Shown here piece after piece: positions 7,270-15,408 of a stretch of DNA of 64,000 bases (position 1 is its first letter; every line of letters begins with the position of its first letter). The translations under genes and the position numbers were made by a program. Origin of the DNA: Modestobacter versicolor (GTDB lineage: Bacteria > Actinomycetota > Actinomycetes > Mycobacteriales > Geodermatophilaceae); NCBI RefSeq assembly GCF_014195485.1, contig NZ_JACIBU010000001.1:3534001-3598000 (forward strand), given 5' to 3'. The notes under the pieces are model-generated. The model was given only the letters and a program-made list of their open reading frames with translations, was not told the DNA's origin and searched no databases.

Positions 7270-8762
7270 TGGCCGACCTGCGCCAGTTCAAGCTGCCGGA
7301 CGTCGGCGAGGGCCTCACCGAGGGCGAGATCCTGTCCTGGCTGGTCGCCGTGGGCGACACGGTCACGGTGAACCAGCCGCTCTGCGAGGTCGAGACGGCG
7401 AAGGCCGCCGTCGAGCTGCCCAGCCCGTTCGCCGGCACGGTCACCGAGCTGCTGTTCGAGCCCGGGACGACGGTCGACGTCGGTGCCCCGATCATCACCA
7501 TCGACATCGGCGGCGACGCCCCGGCCGCGGCCCCCTCCGCCGCCCCGGCCGCGGCCGCCGAGGCCACCGGTTCCGGGCTGATCGGGGAGACCAACGCCAA
7601 CGGCCGCACCGCGGTGCTGGTCGGCTACGGGCCGCGCAGCACCGAGGCCCGCCGCCGTCCGCGCCGCAACGGTGCCGCCGCGGCCACCCGGGCCACCGCA
7701 CCGCAGGTGCTGCCCGAGGCCGACTACGGCTCCGGCTCGGACCGCCCGCCGCTGCTGGCCACCGCACCCGACGCGACGGTAAAGCCGGTCCGGCACGGCG
7801 GGCTGGAGACCGGCCGCGCCGCGGAGGCCCACGCGACCGCCGCCGACGCCGCCCCGGCGCCGGTCACCTCCTCGGCCCCCGGTCGCGGCGCGCTGCGCCC
7901 GCTGGCCAAGCCGCCGGTGCGCAAGTACGCCAAGGACCTCGGCATCGACCTCTCCACGGTCACCGGCACCGGCGCGGGCGGCGTGATCACCCGCGCCGAC
8001 GTCGACGCCGCCCTGGCCACCCCTACGTCCCCGGCTCCCTCAGGTTTCGGCGCCGAAACCGGGAACCGGGACACCCGGATCCCGATCAAGGGCGTCCGAA
8101 AGCACACCGCCGCCGCGATGGTGGCCAGCGCGTTCACCGCCCCGCACGTCACCGAGTTCCTGACCGTCGACGTCACCCGGATGATGAAGCTGCGCGAGCG
8201 GCTCGCCCTCCGGCCCGAGCTCGCCGGCGTCAAGGTCAGCCCGCTGCTGTTCGTCGCCAAGGCGCTGCTGCTCGCAGCAGGGCGGCACCCGATGGTCAAC
8301 AGCTCCTGGGACGAGGCGGCGCAGGAGATCGTCGTCCACGGTGCGGTGAACCTGGGCATCGCCGCGGCGACGCCGCGCGGGCTGGTCGTGCCGAACATCA
8401 AGGACGCCGGCCGGCTGTCCCTCGCCGAGCTGGCCGGGGCGCTCACCGACCTCACCGCGACCGCCCGGGCCGGGAAGACGCAGCCCGCGGAGATGTCCGG
8501 TGGCACGATCACGATCACCAACGTCGGGGTGTTCGGCGTCGACACCGGCACGCCGATCCTCAACCCCGGCGAGTCGGCGATCCTGGCGTTCGGGGCGATC
8601 CGCGACATGCCGTGGGTGCACAAGGGCAAGGTCGTGCCGCGCAAGGTCACCCAGCTGGCGCTCTCCTTCGACCACCGGATCATCGACGGCGAGCTGGGGT
8701 CGCGGTTCCTCGCCGACGTCGGGGCGCTGCTGCACGACCCCGGCACCGCGCTCGTCTTCTGA
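7269..8762 (+). CDS. bkdC: Dihydrolipoamide acyltransferase (E2) of 2-oxo acid dehydrogenase complex
   Basis: A 497-residue protein; ATG 7269 overlaps the E1 beta stop (ATGA). There is one lipoyl domain (1-80) with the lipoylated lysine in ETAKAAVEL (Lys45). An Ala/Pro-rich linker follows, then the peripheral subunit-binding domain (about 212-250; KPPVRKYAKDLGIDLSTVTG), a second linker, and the acyltransferase core ending in LSFDHRIIDG (catalytic His469). The gene set lacks an E3 dihydrolipoamide dehydrogenase, so that subunit must be encoded elsewhere. The second linker contains an 18-bp perfect DNA palindrome (listed separately). Confidence 0.95.
   Translation: MADLRQFKLPDVGEGLTEGEILSWLVAVGDTVTVNQPLCEVETAKAAVELPSPFAGTVTELLFEPGTTVDVGAPIITIDIGGDAPAAAPSAAPAAAAEATGSGLIGETNANGRTAVLVGYGPRSTEARRRPRRNGAAAATRATAPQVLPEADYGSGSDRPPLLATAPDATVKPVRHGGLETGRAAEAHATAADAAPAPVTSSAPGRGALRPLAKPPVRKYAKDLGIDLSTVTGTGAGGVITRADVDAALATPTSPAPSGFGAETGNRDTRIPIKGVRKHTAAAMVASAFTAPHVTEFLTVDVTRMMKLRERLALRPELAGVKVSPLLFVAKALLLAAGRHPMVNSSWDEAAQEIVVHGAVNLGIAAATPRGLVVPNIKDAGRLSLAELAGALTDLTATARAGKTQPAEMSGGTITITNVGVFGVDTGTPILNPGESAILAFGAIRDMPWVHKGKVVPRKVTQLALSFDHRIIDGELGSRFLADVGALLHDPGTALVF
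8043..8060. repeat. 18-bp perfect palindrome inside the E2 linker coding region
   Basis: GGTTTCGGCGCCGAAACC reads identically on both strands and encodes SGFGAETGN in the flexible linker between the subunit-binding and catalytic domains. A perfect 18-bp palindrome in a tolerant linker is unlikely by codon choice alone. It may be a dispersed palindromic element that landed in frame. Only one copy is in this window. Confidence 0.7.
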
Positions 8763-8766
8763 CGTC

Positions 8767-9135
8767 GTGGGCAGGCGCCGGGCGGCGATGGCCGCGCTGC
8801 TCGCGTTCGTGCTGCTCACCGCGGCCGCCATCGTGGTGAGCGGCAGCCGGCCGGGTCTGCAGCAGGGGGCGGCTCCCGTGGTGCTGCAGGTCGCCGGCCA
8901 CCTCGCCGCGCTGGTCGGCGGGGTGCTGCTGCTCGGCGCGGCCCGCACGGCCGGCGTGGTCGTGCTGGGCGCCGTGGCCGTGCTGGTGACCGTGGAGCTG
9001 GTCACCTGGGCGACCGGCACCGGGGGTGGCGCGAACATCGGTGCCGGGCTGGTGCGGCTGGTCGCGCTGGTGGCCGTCGCGGTGGTGACGGTGCGGCTGG
9101 CGCCCACCGTCCTCGCGCCCCGTCGTCGGCCGTGA
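8767..9135 (+). CDS. Small integral membrane protein, unknown function
   Basis: A 122-residue frame from GTG 8767 (or ATG 8788), 4 bp after the E2 stop. Four hydrophobic segments are visible: MAALLAFVLLTAAAIVV, VAGHLAALVGGVLLLGAA, GVVVLGAVAVLVTVELV and LVRLVALVAVAVVTVRLA. The tail is basic (PRRRP). No family is recognised. The small gap suggests read-through from the dehydrogenase operon, but nothing links the function. Codon use resembles the neighbours and the frame has no overlap conflict, which supports a real gene. Confidence 0.5.
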   Translation: MGRRRAAMAALLAFVLLTAAAIVVSGSRPGLQQGAAPVVLQVAGHLAALVGGVLLLGAARTAGVVVLGAVAVLVTVELVTWATGTGGGANIGAGLVRLVALVAVAVVTVRLAPTVLAPRRRP

Positions 9136-9157
9136 CGGCGCCCGCTAGCGTGCCCTG

Positions 9158-10348
9158 GTGACCGATCTCGCCCGGCTGCTGTCCTTCGCTGCCCGTTCCC
9201 GGGTACCCGGCGGGTTCGGGTACGCCGGCGACGACGGCACGGTGCTGCCCGACCGCCCGGTGGAGACCTGGATCACCGCCCGGATGACCCACGTCTTCGG
9301 GCTGGCCACCATCCTCGGCGACCCCGGAGCGGCGGAGCTGGCCGCGCACGGCGTGGCCGAGCTGCGCGACGGCCCGCTGCACGACGCCGAGCACGGCGGC
9401 TGGCGGGCGGCCACCGACGACGACACCAAGGCCGCGTACGTGCACGCCTTCGCCGTCCTCGCCGGCGCCACCTCCACCGCCGCGGGCGTGCCCGGTGGCC
9501 GGGAGCTGCTGGACGAGGCGCTGGGCGTCTGGGAGCAGCGGTTCTGGGACGACGACGAGGGCCTGGCCCGGGAGTCGTTCGACCGCAGCTGGACGACGCC
9601 CGAGGACTACCGCGGCGCCAACGCCAACATGCACGGCGTGGAGGCCGCCCTGGCCGCGGCCGACGCCCTCGCGCCCACCGACCCCGGCACCGCTGCCCGG
9701 CTGCGCACCCACGCGCTGCGGGCGACCGAGCGGATCGTGCACGGTTGGGCCCGGGAGCGCGACTGGCGGCTGCCCGAGCACTTCACCAGCACGTGGGAGC
9801 CGCTGCCGGAGTTCAACCGGGACCGGCCCGCCGACCCGTTCCGGCCCTACGGGATCACCATCGGGCACCAGTTCGAGTGGGCCCGGCTGTGCCTGCACCT
9901 GGCCGCTGCGCTGGGCGAGCACGCGCCCGGTTGGCTGCACACCGACGCCGACCGGCTGTTCCTGGCCGCGGCCGAGCGCGGCTGGGCCGCCGACGGGCAC
10001 GAGGGCTTCCCGTACACGCTGGACTGGGCGGACCGACCGGTCGTCGGCGCCCGGATGCACTGGGTGGTCTGCGAGGCGGTCGCCGCGGCGGCGGTGCGGT
10101 ACGCGGTGACCGGCGACCCCCGCGCGCTCACCCTGCAGCGCCGGTGGGCGGAGCTGGGCGAGCGGCGGTTCCTGGACCCGGCCGTGGGCAGCTGGCACCA
10201 CGAGCTGACCCCCGAGGGCGCCGTCGGCACCGGCACCTGGGCCGGCAAGCCGGACGCCTACCACCTGGTGCAGATGCTGCTGCTGCCCGGCCGCCCGGTC
10301 CGCGGCAGCGTCATCGGCGCCCTGCTCGCGGCCCCGCAGGGGGCCTAG
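9158..10348 (+). CDS. AGE (N-acylglucosamine 2-epimerase) family sugar isomerase
   Basis: A 396-residue protein starting at GTG 9158; length and order fit the (alpha/alpha)6-barrel AGE superfamily. Conserved active-site stretches are ETWITARMTHVFGLA (Arg/His), NANMHGVEA, GHQFEWARL and KPDAYHLVQML, which supply the histidines used for proton transfer in YihS/ManI aldose-ketose isomerases. It most resembles mannose or sulfoquinovose isomerases rather than the renin-binding N-acylglucosamine type, since no nucleotide site is seen. It probably interconverts an aldose and ketose such as mannose and fructose; the exact sugar is unproven. A short gap separates it from the preceding membrane gene. 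Confidence 0.85.
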   Translation: MTDLARLLSFAARSRVPGGFGYAGDDGTVLPDRPVETWITARMTHVFGLATILGDPGAAELAAHGVAELRDGPLHDAEHGGWRAATDDDTKAAYVHAFAVLAGATSTAAGVPGGRELLDEALGVWEQRFWDDDEGLARESFDRSWTTPEDYRGANANMHGVEAALAAADALAPTDPGTAARLRTHALRATERIVHGWARERDWRLPEHFTSTWEPLPEFNRDRPADPFRPYGITIGHQFEWARLCLHLAAALGEHAPGWLHTDADRLFLAAAERGWAADGHEGFPYTLDWADRPVVGARMHWVVCEAVAAAAVRYAVTGDPRALTLQRRWAELGERRFLDPAVGSWHHELTPEGAVGTGTWAGKPDAYHLVQMLLLPGRPVRGSVIGALLAAPQGA

Positions 10349-10388
10349 CGCTCCGGGTCGGCGCCGCCCGTGGCCCGGCGCACCCGCG

Positions 10389-10415
10389 GTGTGTCGAGGG
10401 CAAACGGCCGGGTAG
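10389..10415 (+). promoter_or_regulatory. Putative SigB/SigF-type stress promoter
   Basis: GGTGT (10389-10393) and GGGTAG (10410-10415) are separated by 16 bp, close to the GTTT-N14-16-GGGTA pattern of actinobacterial SigB/SigF promoters. It lies 46 bp upstream of the SRPBCC start codon. One base of the -35 differs from consensus, so this is a tentative call. Confidence 0.35.
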
Positions 10416-10460
10416 GGGCTCTGTGGAGCTACGAGACCACCGAGCAGAGGAGGACTCCCC

Positions 10461-10922
10461 ATGGCGAACGTGGAGAAGTCGATCGACGTGGACGTGCCGA
10501 TCCGGCAGGTCTACGACCAGTGGACGCAGTTCGAGTCGTTCCCGCAGTTCATGAACGGCGTCGAGCGCATCACCCAGCTCGACGAGCGGCGCACCCACTG
10601 GGTCACCAAGATCGCCGGTGTCGAGCGCGAGTTCGACGCCGAGATCACCGAGCAGCACCCCGACGAGCGGGTGGCCTGGAAGACGACGAACGGCGACACC
10701 CCGCACGCCGGCGTCGTCACCTTCCACAAGATCAGCGACACCACGACCCGGGTGATGGTCCAGCTGGACTGGGAGCCGCAGGGCGTGGTGGAGAAGGTCG
10801 GTGCCGCGGTCGGCGTCGACGACCGGCAGATCACCGCCGACGTGAAGCGCTTCAAGGAGTTCATCGAGAGCCGTGGCACCGAGACCGGTGCCTGGCGCGG
10901 CGACATCCCCCGCGAGGGCTGA
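10461..10922 (+). CDS. SRPBCC-family (polyketide cyclase/dehydrase-like) protein
   Basis: A 153-residue protein with GAGGAGGA just before ATG 10461. The fold signature is clear: VEKSIDVDVPIRQVYDQWTQ, FPQFMNGV, TKIAGVEREFDAEI and VAWKTTNGDTPHAGVVTFHK, matching SRPBCC/START-like proteins of the polyketide cyclase subgroup, which bind hydrophobic ligands in a cavity. Actinobacterial members of this size often appear in stress regulons, and the SigB/SigF-like promoter fits that. No catalytic residues can be named. It is monocistronic, closed by a strong stem-loop 20 bp after the stop. Confidence 0.85.
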   Translation: MANVEKSIDVDVPIRQVYDQWTQFESFPQFMNGVERITQLDERRTHWVTKIAGVEREFDAEITEQHPDERVAWKTTNGDTPHAGVVTFHKISDTTTRVMVQLDWEPQGVVEKVGAAVGVDDRQITADVKRFKEFIESRGTETGAWRGDIPREG

Positions 10923-10942
10923 GCACGCACCTCGCATGACCC

Positions 10943-10980
10943 ACGGCGCCCGTCCCCTCCTGCGAGGGGGCGGGCGCCGT
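10943..10980 (+). terminator. Stem-loop terminator after SRPBCC gene
   Basis: The arms ACGGCGCCCG (10943-10952) and CGGGCGCCGT (10971-10980) pair perfectly and are extended inward by CCCCTC/GAGGGG. There is no U-tract, as is common in high-GC Actinobacteria. Confidence 0.75.
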
Positions 10981-11065
10981 CGCGACGAGGACGGCGCCCA
11001 GCGCACCTGGCGCACGCGCTCACGGCGAGGCCCTGCCCGCCGGCCGGCCTGACCGGCCCCGGCGG

Positions 11066-11851
11066 TCAGACGAGCGGGAACAGCCAGGACAGGCTGCGCC
11101 GGGCCGCGGCGCCGTAGGCCGTCCGTCCGCTGCGCCGCGCGTAGGCGAGGTCCTCCAGCGCGGCACAGCGGGCGTACCAGCGGATCCGGGGGAGGTCCGG
11201 GGCGTCGGGCCCGTAGGCCGCCAGCAGCCCGGCCAGGAAGTCCGGGCCGAAGTCCCGGTACGGCCGGGCAAAGTCGAGCGCCGGGTCGGTGACGGCGGCG
11301 TCGGACCAGTCGATCACCCCGGTCAGCTCCGCGCCGGCCGCCAGCACGTGCTCGGCGCCGAGGTCGGCGTGGGCCAGGACGCGCTGCCCGGCCAGGGGCG
11401 GCACGGTGGCCTCCACCACCCGGAGCAGGTCCGCCGGCCCGTCGAGGTCGGCCAGCCACTCGACCGGGTCGTCGTCGTCGACCGGTGCGAGGCCGGTCGC
11501 GTCGATCGCGTGCAGCTCGCGGAGGAAGCGCCCGAGCGCCCGGGCGTGACCGGGCGCGGGGGTGTGGCCGAGCAGCGGGCGGCCCGGCAGGCCCGGGTAG
11601 GCCAGGACACCACCGGCCTCGTCGACGACGACCGGCGTCGGCACCGGGAGGGACACCCGGGGCGCCACGAGCTGCAGCAACCGGGCCTCGCGTGCGACGT
11701 CCGGCCCGTTGCTCACGCGCAGCACCAGATCGCCCGCGAGGTAGGCGGTGTTGTCCGTCCCGGACCCCAGCTCCCGCAGGTCGGCGTCGCCCAGCTCGGG
11801 GGCGAGTCGGCGCAGGCAGGCCACCGCGCGTTCCCTGCTGGTCGGCTCCAC
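11066..11851 (-). CDS. Aminoglycoside phosphotransferase (APH)/choline kinase-family protein
   Basis: A 261-residue kinase-like protein. The N-lobe holds LGSGTDNTAYLAGDLVLRV (nucleotide loop and lysine/arginine region). The catalytic loop is VLAHADLGAEHVL (HxDxxxxH Brenner-type motif) and the metal motif is TGVIDWSDAAVTDPALDFA. This places it in the APH superfamily, close to macrolide and aminoglycoside kinase-like proteins. Most chromosomal members have unknown substrates and do not confer resistance, so no resistance claim is made. It stands alone, facing away from the fru operon terminator. Confidence 0.85.
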   Translation of the reverse strand: MEPTSRERAVACLRRLAPELGDADLRELGSGTDNTAYLAGDLVLRVSNGPDVAREARLLQLVAPRVSLPVPTPVVVDEAGGVLAYPGLPGRPLLGHTPAPGHARALGRFLRELHAIDATGLAPVDDDDPVEWLADLDGPADLLRVVEATVPPLAGQRVLAHADLGAEHVLAAGAELTGVIDWSDAAVTDPALDFARPYRDFGPDFLAGLLAAYGPDAPDLPRIRWYARCAALEDLAYARRSGRTAYGAAARRSLSWLFPLV

Positions 11852-11889
11852 CCGGCCAGCGTGGCACCGGATCCCCAGGCCCGGGAGAC

Positions 11890-11930
11890 GACGACGGCGC
11901 CCGCCCCCGTGGGGGACGGGCGCCGTCGTC
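11890..11930 (-). terminator. Terminator of the fructose PTS operon
   Basis: A 14-bp perfect stem, GACGACGGCGCCCG (11890-11903) with CGGGCGCCGTCGTC (11917-11930), is continued by C5/G5 around a two-base loop. It lies 9 bp beyond the ptsH stop and therefore ends the leftward fruR-fruK-fruA-ptsH transcript. Confidence 0.8.
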
Positions 11931-11939
11931 GCGCTCCTG

Positions 11940-12200
11940 CTAGTCGGCGTCGAGATCGGCGGCGACCATGTCGGCGATCTGGCCGAGCACCGCCTCGTCG
12001 TCGCTGCTCACGGTGACCTCGGTGCCCTGCTTGGCGCCGAGGGTCATGATCATCAGGGGTGAGCCGGCGTCGATCGCGTTGCCGCCGGGAGTGGCCAGGG
12101 TGACCGGCACGCCGGACTTGGACACCGCCTCGGCGATGAGCGCGGCGGGCCGGGCGTGCAGGCCGACGGCGGAGCCGACGGTCACGGTCTTCGAGGGCAT
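11940..12200 (-). CDS. ptsH: Phosphocarrier protein HPr
   Basis: An 86-residue protein from ATG 12200, the standard HPr size. VGLHARPAALIAEA carries the phospho-accepting His15, and SPLMIMTLGAKQGTEV is the region of the regulatory serine in Firmicute HPr. A kinase-regulated serine is not expected in Actinobacteria. HPr takes phosphate from enzyme I (ptsI at 16464) and passes it to the EIIA domain of FruA and probably to DhaM (35568-35987). It is the last gene of the operon, 44 bp after fruA; the long frame upstream of 12200 is a shadow of fruA. Confidence 0.97.
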   Translation of the reverse strand: MPSKTVTVGSAVGLHARPAALIAEAVSKSGVPVTLATPGGNAIDAGSPLMIMTLGAKQGTEVTVSSDDEAVLGQIADMVAADLDAD

Positions 12201-12244
12201 CGGTGCCTGCTTTCTGAGGTCGAGTGCTGTGATCATTGTGCCGG

Positions 12245-14359
12245 TCAGACGGCTGCCGGTCGCGCCGGCGTCGTCGTCCCGGGGCTGTGGGCGTGCGCCA
12301 GGTCCTCGGCGTCCTCGGGGACGCCGTCGCTCTTCCGGCCGCCGAGGCTCTTGGCCAGGGTGACGGCCAGCGCGCCGACGACCGCGCCGACGAGGACCGC
12401 GACGACGAAGAGCACCGCGTTGCTCATGGCGAAGAAGACGAACACGCCGCCGTGCGGCGCCCGCAGCTCGATGCCCGCGGTGGCCACGAACGCGCCGGTG
12501 GTGGCCCCGCCGAGCATCATCGACGGGATCACCCGCAGCGGGTCGGCGGCGGCGAAGGGGATCGCGCCCTCGGAGATGAACGAGGCGCCGAGCAGCCAGG
12601 CGGCCTTGCCCTGGTCGCGCTCGGCCTCGGTGTACAGCCGGGGCCGGATCGCGGTGGACAGCGCCATGGCCAGCGGCGGCACCATGCCGGCCGCCATCAC
12701 GGTGGCCATGATCACCAGCGAGCCCCGGCTGGCGTCGGCGGTGAGGCCGGTGGTGGCGAAGAGGTAGGCCGCCTTGTTGACCGGGCCGCCCAGGTCGAAG
12801 CACATCATCAGGCCGAGGATGAGCCCGAGCAGGAACGCCGAGGTGCCGGTCAGGCCGTTGAGGAAGTCGGTGAGCCCGCTGAGGACGTTGGCCAGCGGGC
12901 GGCCCAGCACGGCGACCATCAGGCCGCTGGAGATCAGCGTGGCCAGCAACGGGATGATCACGACCGGCTGCAGGCCGCGGGCGAACGTGGGCAGCTTCCA
13001 GCGGCTGATCCACAGCGCGGCGAACCCGGCGATGATGCCGCCCACCAGCCCGCCGAGGAAGCCGGCGTTGAGGGTGACCGAGATGGCGCCGACGACGAAG
13101 CCCGGCACGATCCCCGGGCGGTCGGCGATCGCGTAGGCGATGTACCCGGCCAGCGCCGGCACCAGGAAGGTGAACGCCGCCTGCCCCAGCACGGTGCACA
13201 GCGCGCCGAGGTAGCCGAGGAAGCCGTCGTTGAGGCCCTCCAGGCTCGGGGCGTCGGGCAGGTTGAAGAAGCTGTTGTTGAGCGCCCAGTTCTGGGCGAA
13301 GCTCTGGCCCGCGTCGCTGCTGGGGTCGCCGTTGACGATCTGGTACCCGCCGAAGAGGAAGCCCAGCGCGATGAGCAGACCGCCGGCCGCGACGAACGGG
13401 ATCATGTAGCTGACGCCGGTGAGCAGCCAGCGGCGGATCTCCGCGCCGGTCTTCGGGCGCTCGCCGCTCGCTGCCGAGGCGGCGCCGTCGGTGGCGGTGC
13501 CCGGCACCCGGCGGGCGGCCGGGTCGTCGGCAGCGGCCAGCGCCTCGCGGATCATCACCTCCGGCTCGTTCATCGCCCGCTTGGTGCCCGACTGCACGAG
13601 GGGCTTGCCGGCGAAGCGGTCGCGGTCCTTGACCCCGACGTCGACGGCGAAGATGACGGCGGCCGCCTTGCTGATCACCGACGGGTCCAGCGGCGTGGAC
13701 CCGGACGAGCCCTGGGTCTCCACGTGCAGCTCGACGCCCATCTCCTTCGCCGCGGCGGTGAGCTTGTCGGCGGCCATGTAGGTGTGCGCGATGCCGGTCG
13801 GGCAGGCGCTGACGGCCACGAGGCTGCGCGCCGACTGAGCGGCGCCGGCCGCCGGTGCGGTGGCGGGGGCGGCGGCGGCCGTGGCCCCGGTGGTGGCGGC
13901 GACGGGTGCGGGGGAGACGACGTCCTGCACCAGCTGGACGACCTCCTCCGCGGAGCCGGCCGCTCGCAGCGAGGCGACGAACTCCGGCCGCACCAGGGCG
14001 CGGGCCAGCGCGGTGAGCAGGGTCAGGTGGTCGGCGTCGCCGTGCTCGGGCGCGGCGATGAGGAAGGCGAGGTCGGCGGGGCCGTCCGGCGCGCCGAAGT
14101 CGACCTTCGGGTCCAGTCGCGCGAAGGCCAGCGATGCCTGGGTCACCGCCGCCGAGCGGCAGTGCGGGATCGCGATGCCGCCGGGCAGACCGGTGGCGGC
14201 CTTCGCCTCCCGGGCCATCGCGTCGTCGTGCAGCGCCTCGGCGCCGGTCGCGCGCCCGGCGCCGGCGACGAGCCCGGCGAGCCGGCGGACGACGGAGTCC
14301 TTGTCGGGACCGAGGTCGGCGTCGAGCGCCACCAGCTCGGTCGTGATGAGTGCGGACAT
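12245..14359 (-). CDS. fruA: PTS fructose transporter, fused EIIA-EIIB-EIIC
   Basis: A 704-residue protein from ATG 14359. Domain order: EIIA (1-150) with GGIAIPHC (phospho-His66); an Ala/Pro linker; EIIB (about 178-280) with VSACPTGIAHTYMAA (phospho-Cys186); EIIC (about 300-680) with eight or more membrane spans, including SYMIPFVAAGGLLIALGF and the GGPVNKAAY signature of fructose-specific EIIC. It imports fructose as fructose 1-phosphate. It lies 20 bp downstream of fruK. The C-terminal 25 residues are hydrophilic. The triple fusion is the usual actinobacterial form. Confidence 0.97.
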   Translation of the reverse strand: MSALITTELVALDADLGPDKDSVVRRLAGLVAGAGRATGAEALHDDAMAREAKAATGLPGGIAIPHCRSAAVTQASLAFARLDPKVDFGAPDGPADLAFLIAAPEHGDADHLTLLTALARALVRPEFVASLRAAGSAEEVVQLVQDVVSPAPVAATTGATAAAAPATAPAAGAAQSARSLVAVSACPTGIAHTYMAADKLTAAAKEMGVELHVETQGSSGSTPLDPSVISKAAAVIFAVDVGVKDRDRFAGKPLVQSGTKRAMNEPEVMIREALAAADDPAARRVPGTATDGAASAASGERPKTGAEIRRWLLTGVSYMIPFVAAGGLLIALGFLFGGYQIVNGDPSSDAGQSFAQNWALNNSFFNLPDAPSLEGLNDGFLGYLGALCTVLGQAAFTFLVPALAGYIAYAIADRPGIVPGFVVGAISVTLNAGFLGGLVGGIIAGFAALWISRWKLPTFARGLQPVVIIPLLATLISSGLMVAVLGRPLANVLSGLTDFLNGLTGTSAFLLGLILGLMMCFDLGGPVNKAAYLFATTGLTADASRGSLVIMATVMAAGMVPPLAMALSTAIRPRLYTEAERDQGKAAWLLGASFISEGAIPFAAADPLRVIPSMMLGGATTGAFVATAGIELRAPHGGVFVFFAMSNAVLFVVAVLVGAVVGALAVTLAKSLGGRKSDGVPEDAEDLAHAHSPGTTTPARPAAV

Positions 14360-14379
14360 GGGTGGTTCCCCCGGGGTTC

Positions 14380-15408
14380 TCAGCGGGCGTCGGCACCGGC
14401 GGCCGGGACGGCCTCGGCGGGAGCTGGGTGGCCGGTCAGGCCGGGTGTCACGGTGACGGCGGCCGGGTCGGCCTGGGCGGGGGTCGGGACGGCGGACCCC
14501 GGCAGCGCGGCGCTGGCCGAGCCGTATGCGACGGCGTTCCGCAGCCGGCCGGCCGGGTCGAGGCCGGCCAGGTCGGCGAGCACGTACCCGGCCAGGCTGG
14601 AGTCGCCGGCGCCGACCGTGCTGCGCACGGTGATCTCGGGCGGGCGGGCCGACCAGACGCCCTCGGCGGTCGAGAGGACCGCGCCCTCGCCGCCCAGGGT
14701 GAGCAGCACCTCGGCCACCCCGCGGTCGTGCAGCGCGGCCACCGCGGCCAGCGCGGTGGCCGGGTCGCCGGTCACCGCCTCCTCGGGCAGGCCGGCCAGC
14801 TGGGCCAGCTCCTCGGTGTTGGGCTTGAGCAGGTCCGGGACGGCGTCGGGGCCGGCGGCGAGCAGGGCCAGCAGCGGCGCCTCGGAGGTGTCGACGGCGA
14901 TCCGGGCGCCGGTGCTGCGCAGCGAGCGGACCAGCGTGGCGTACCAGTCCAGCGGCGCGCCGGGCGGCAGCGACCCGGAGAGCACGACCCAGCGGGCGCC
15001 GACCGCGTGCTCGTGCACCGCGGCCTCCAGGGCGGCGAGCGCCGTCGCGTCCAGCCGGGCGCCGGGCTCGTTGAGCTTGGTCGTCGTCCCGTCGGGCTCG
15101 GTGAGCGTGTAGTTGGTGCGCACCGGGGTGCCGATCGGCACGCTGGCCAGCCGCAGGCCGAGGGCCTGCAGCGCCCGGACGACCGGGTCGTCGTCGGCCG
15201 CGGGCAGCACGGAGACGACGTCGACCCCGGCGGCGGCGATGGCCCGGGAGACGTTGACGCCCTTGCCGCCGGGCTCGGTGTGGCTGGGCCCCAGGCGGGT
15301 CACGGTGCCGCGCTCCAGCGGCCCGGGCAGGTCCAGCGTGCGGTCCAGGCTGGGGTTGGCGGTCAGCGTGACCACCCACCCGCCGGTCCCGGCGGAGGAC
15401 GTCCTCAT
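14380..15408 (-). CDS. fruK: 1-phosphofructokinase (PfkB family)
   Basis: A 342-residue protein whose start overlaps the fruR stop by 4 bp. PfkB signatures are present: LTANPSLDRTLDLPGPLERG at the N-terminus, EPGGKGVNVSRAIAAAG (first motif) and TVGAGDSSLAGYVLAD (second motif with the catalytic Asp). It converts fructose 1-phosphate from FruA to fructose 1,6-bisphosphate with ATP. The position between fruR and fruA makes 1-phosphofructokinase much more likely than tagatose or ribokinase functions. The C-terminal 40 residues are Ala/Pro-rich and poorly conserved. Confidence 0.95.
   Translation of the reverse strand: MRTSSAGTGGWVVTLTANPSLDRTLDLPGPLERGTVTRLGPSHTEPGGKGVNVSRAIAAAGVDVVSVLPAADDDPVVRALQALGLRLASVPIGTPVRTNYTLTEPDGTTTKLNEPGARLDATALAALEAAVHEHAVGARWVVLSGSLPPGAPLDWYATLVRSLRSTGARIAVDTSEAPLLALLAAGPDAVPDLLKPNTEELAQLAGLPEEAVTGDPATALAAVAALHDRGVAEVLLTLGGEGAVLSTAEGVWSARPPEITVRSTVGAGDSSLAGYVLADLAGLDPAGRLRNAVAYGSASAALPGSAVPTPAQADPAAVTVTPGLTGHPAPAEAVPAAGADAR

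Noticed and set aside
11066-11851. Aminoglycoside resistance by the APH-family protein
   Set aside because: The family is broad and most chromosomal members have unknown substrates; no resistance context.
12236-15112. 958-codon plus-strand frame opposite fruA/fruK
   Set aside because: Antisense shadow of the fru genes. It is Gly/Arg/Gln-rich with no domain, a known effect of high third-position GC.
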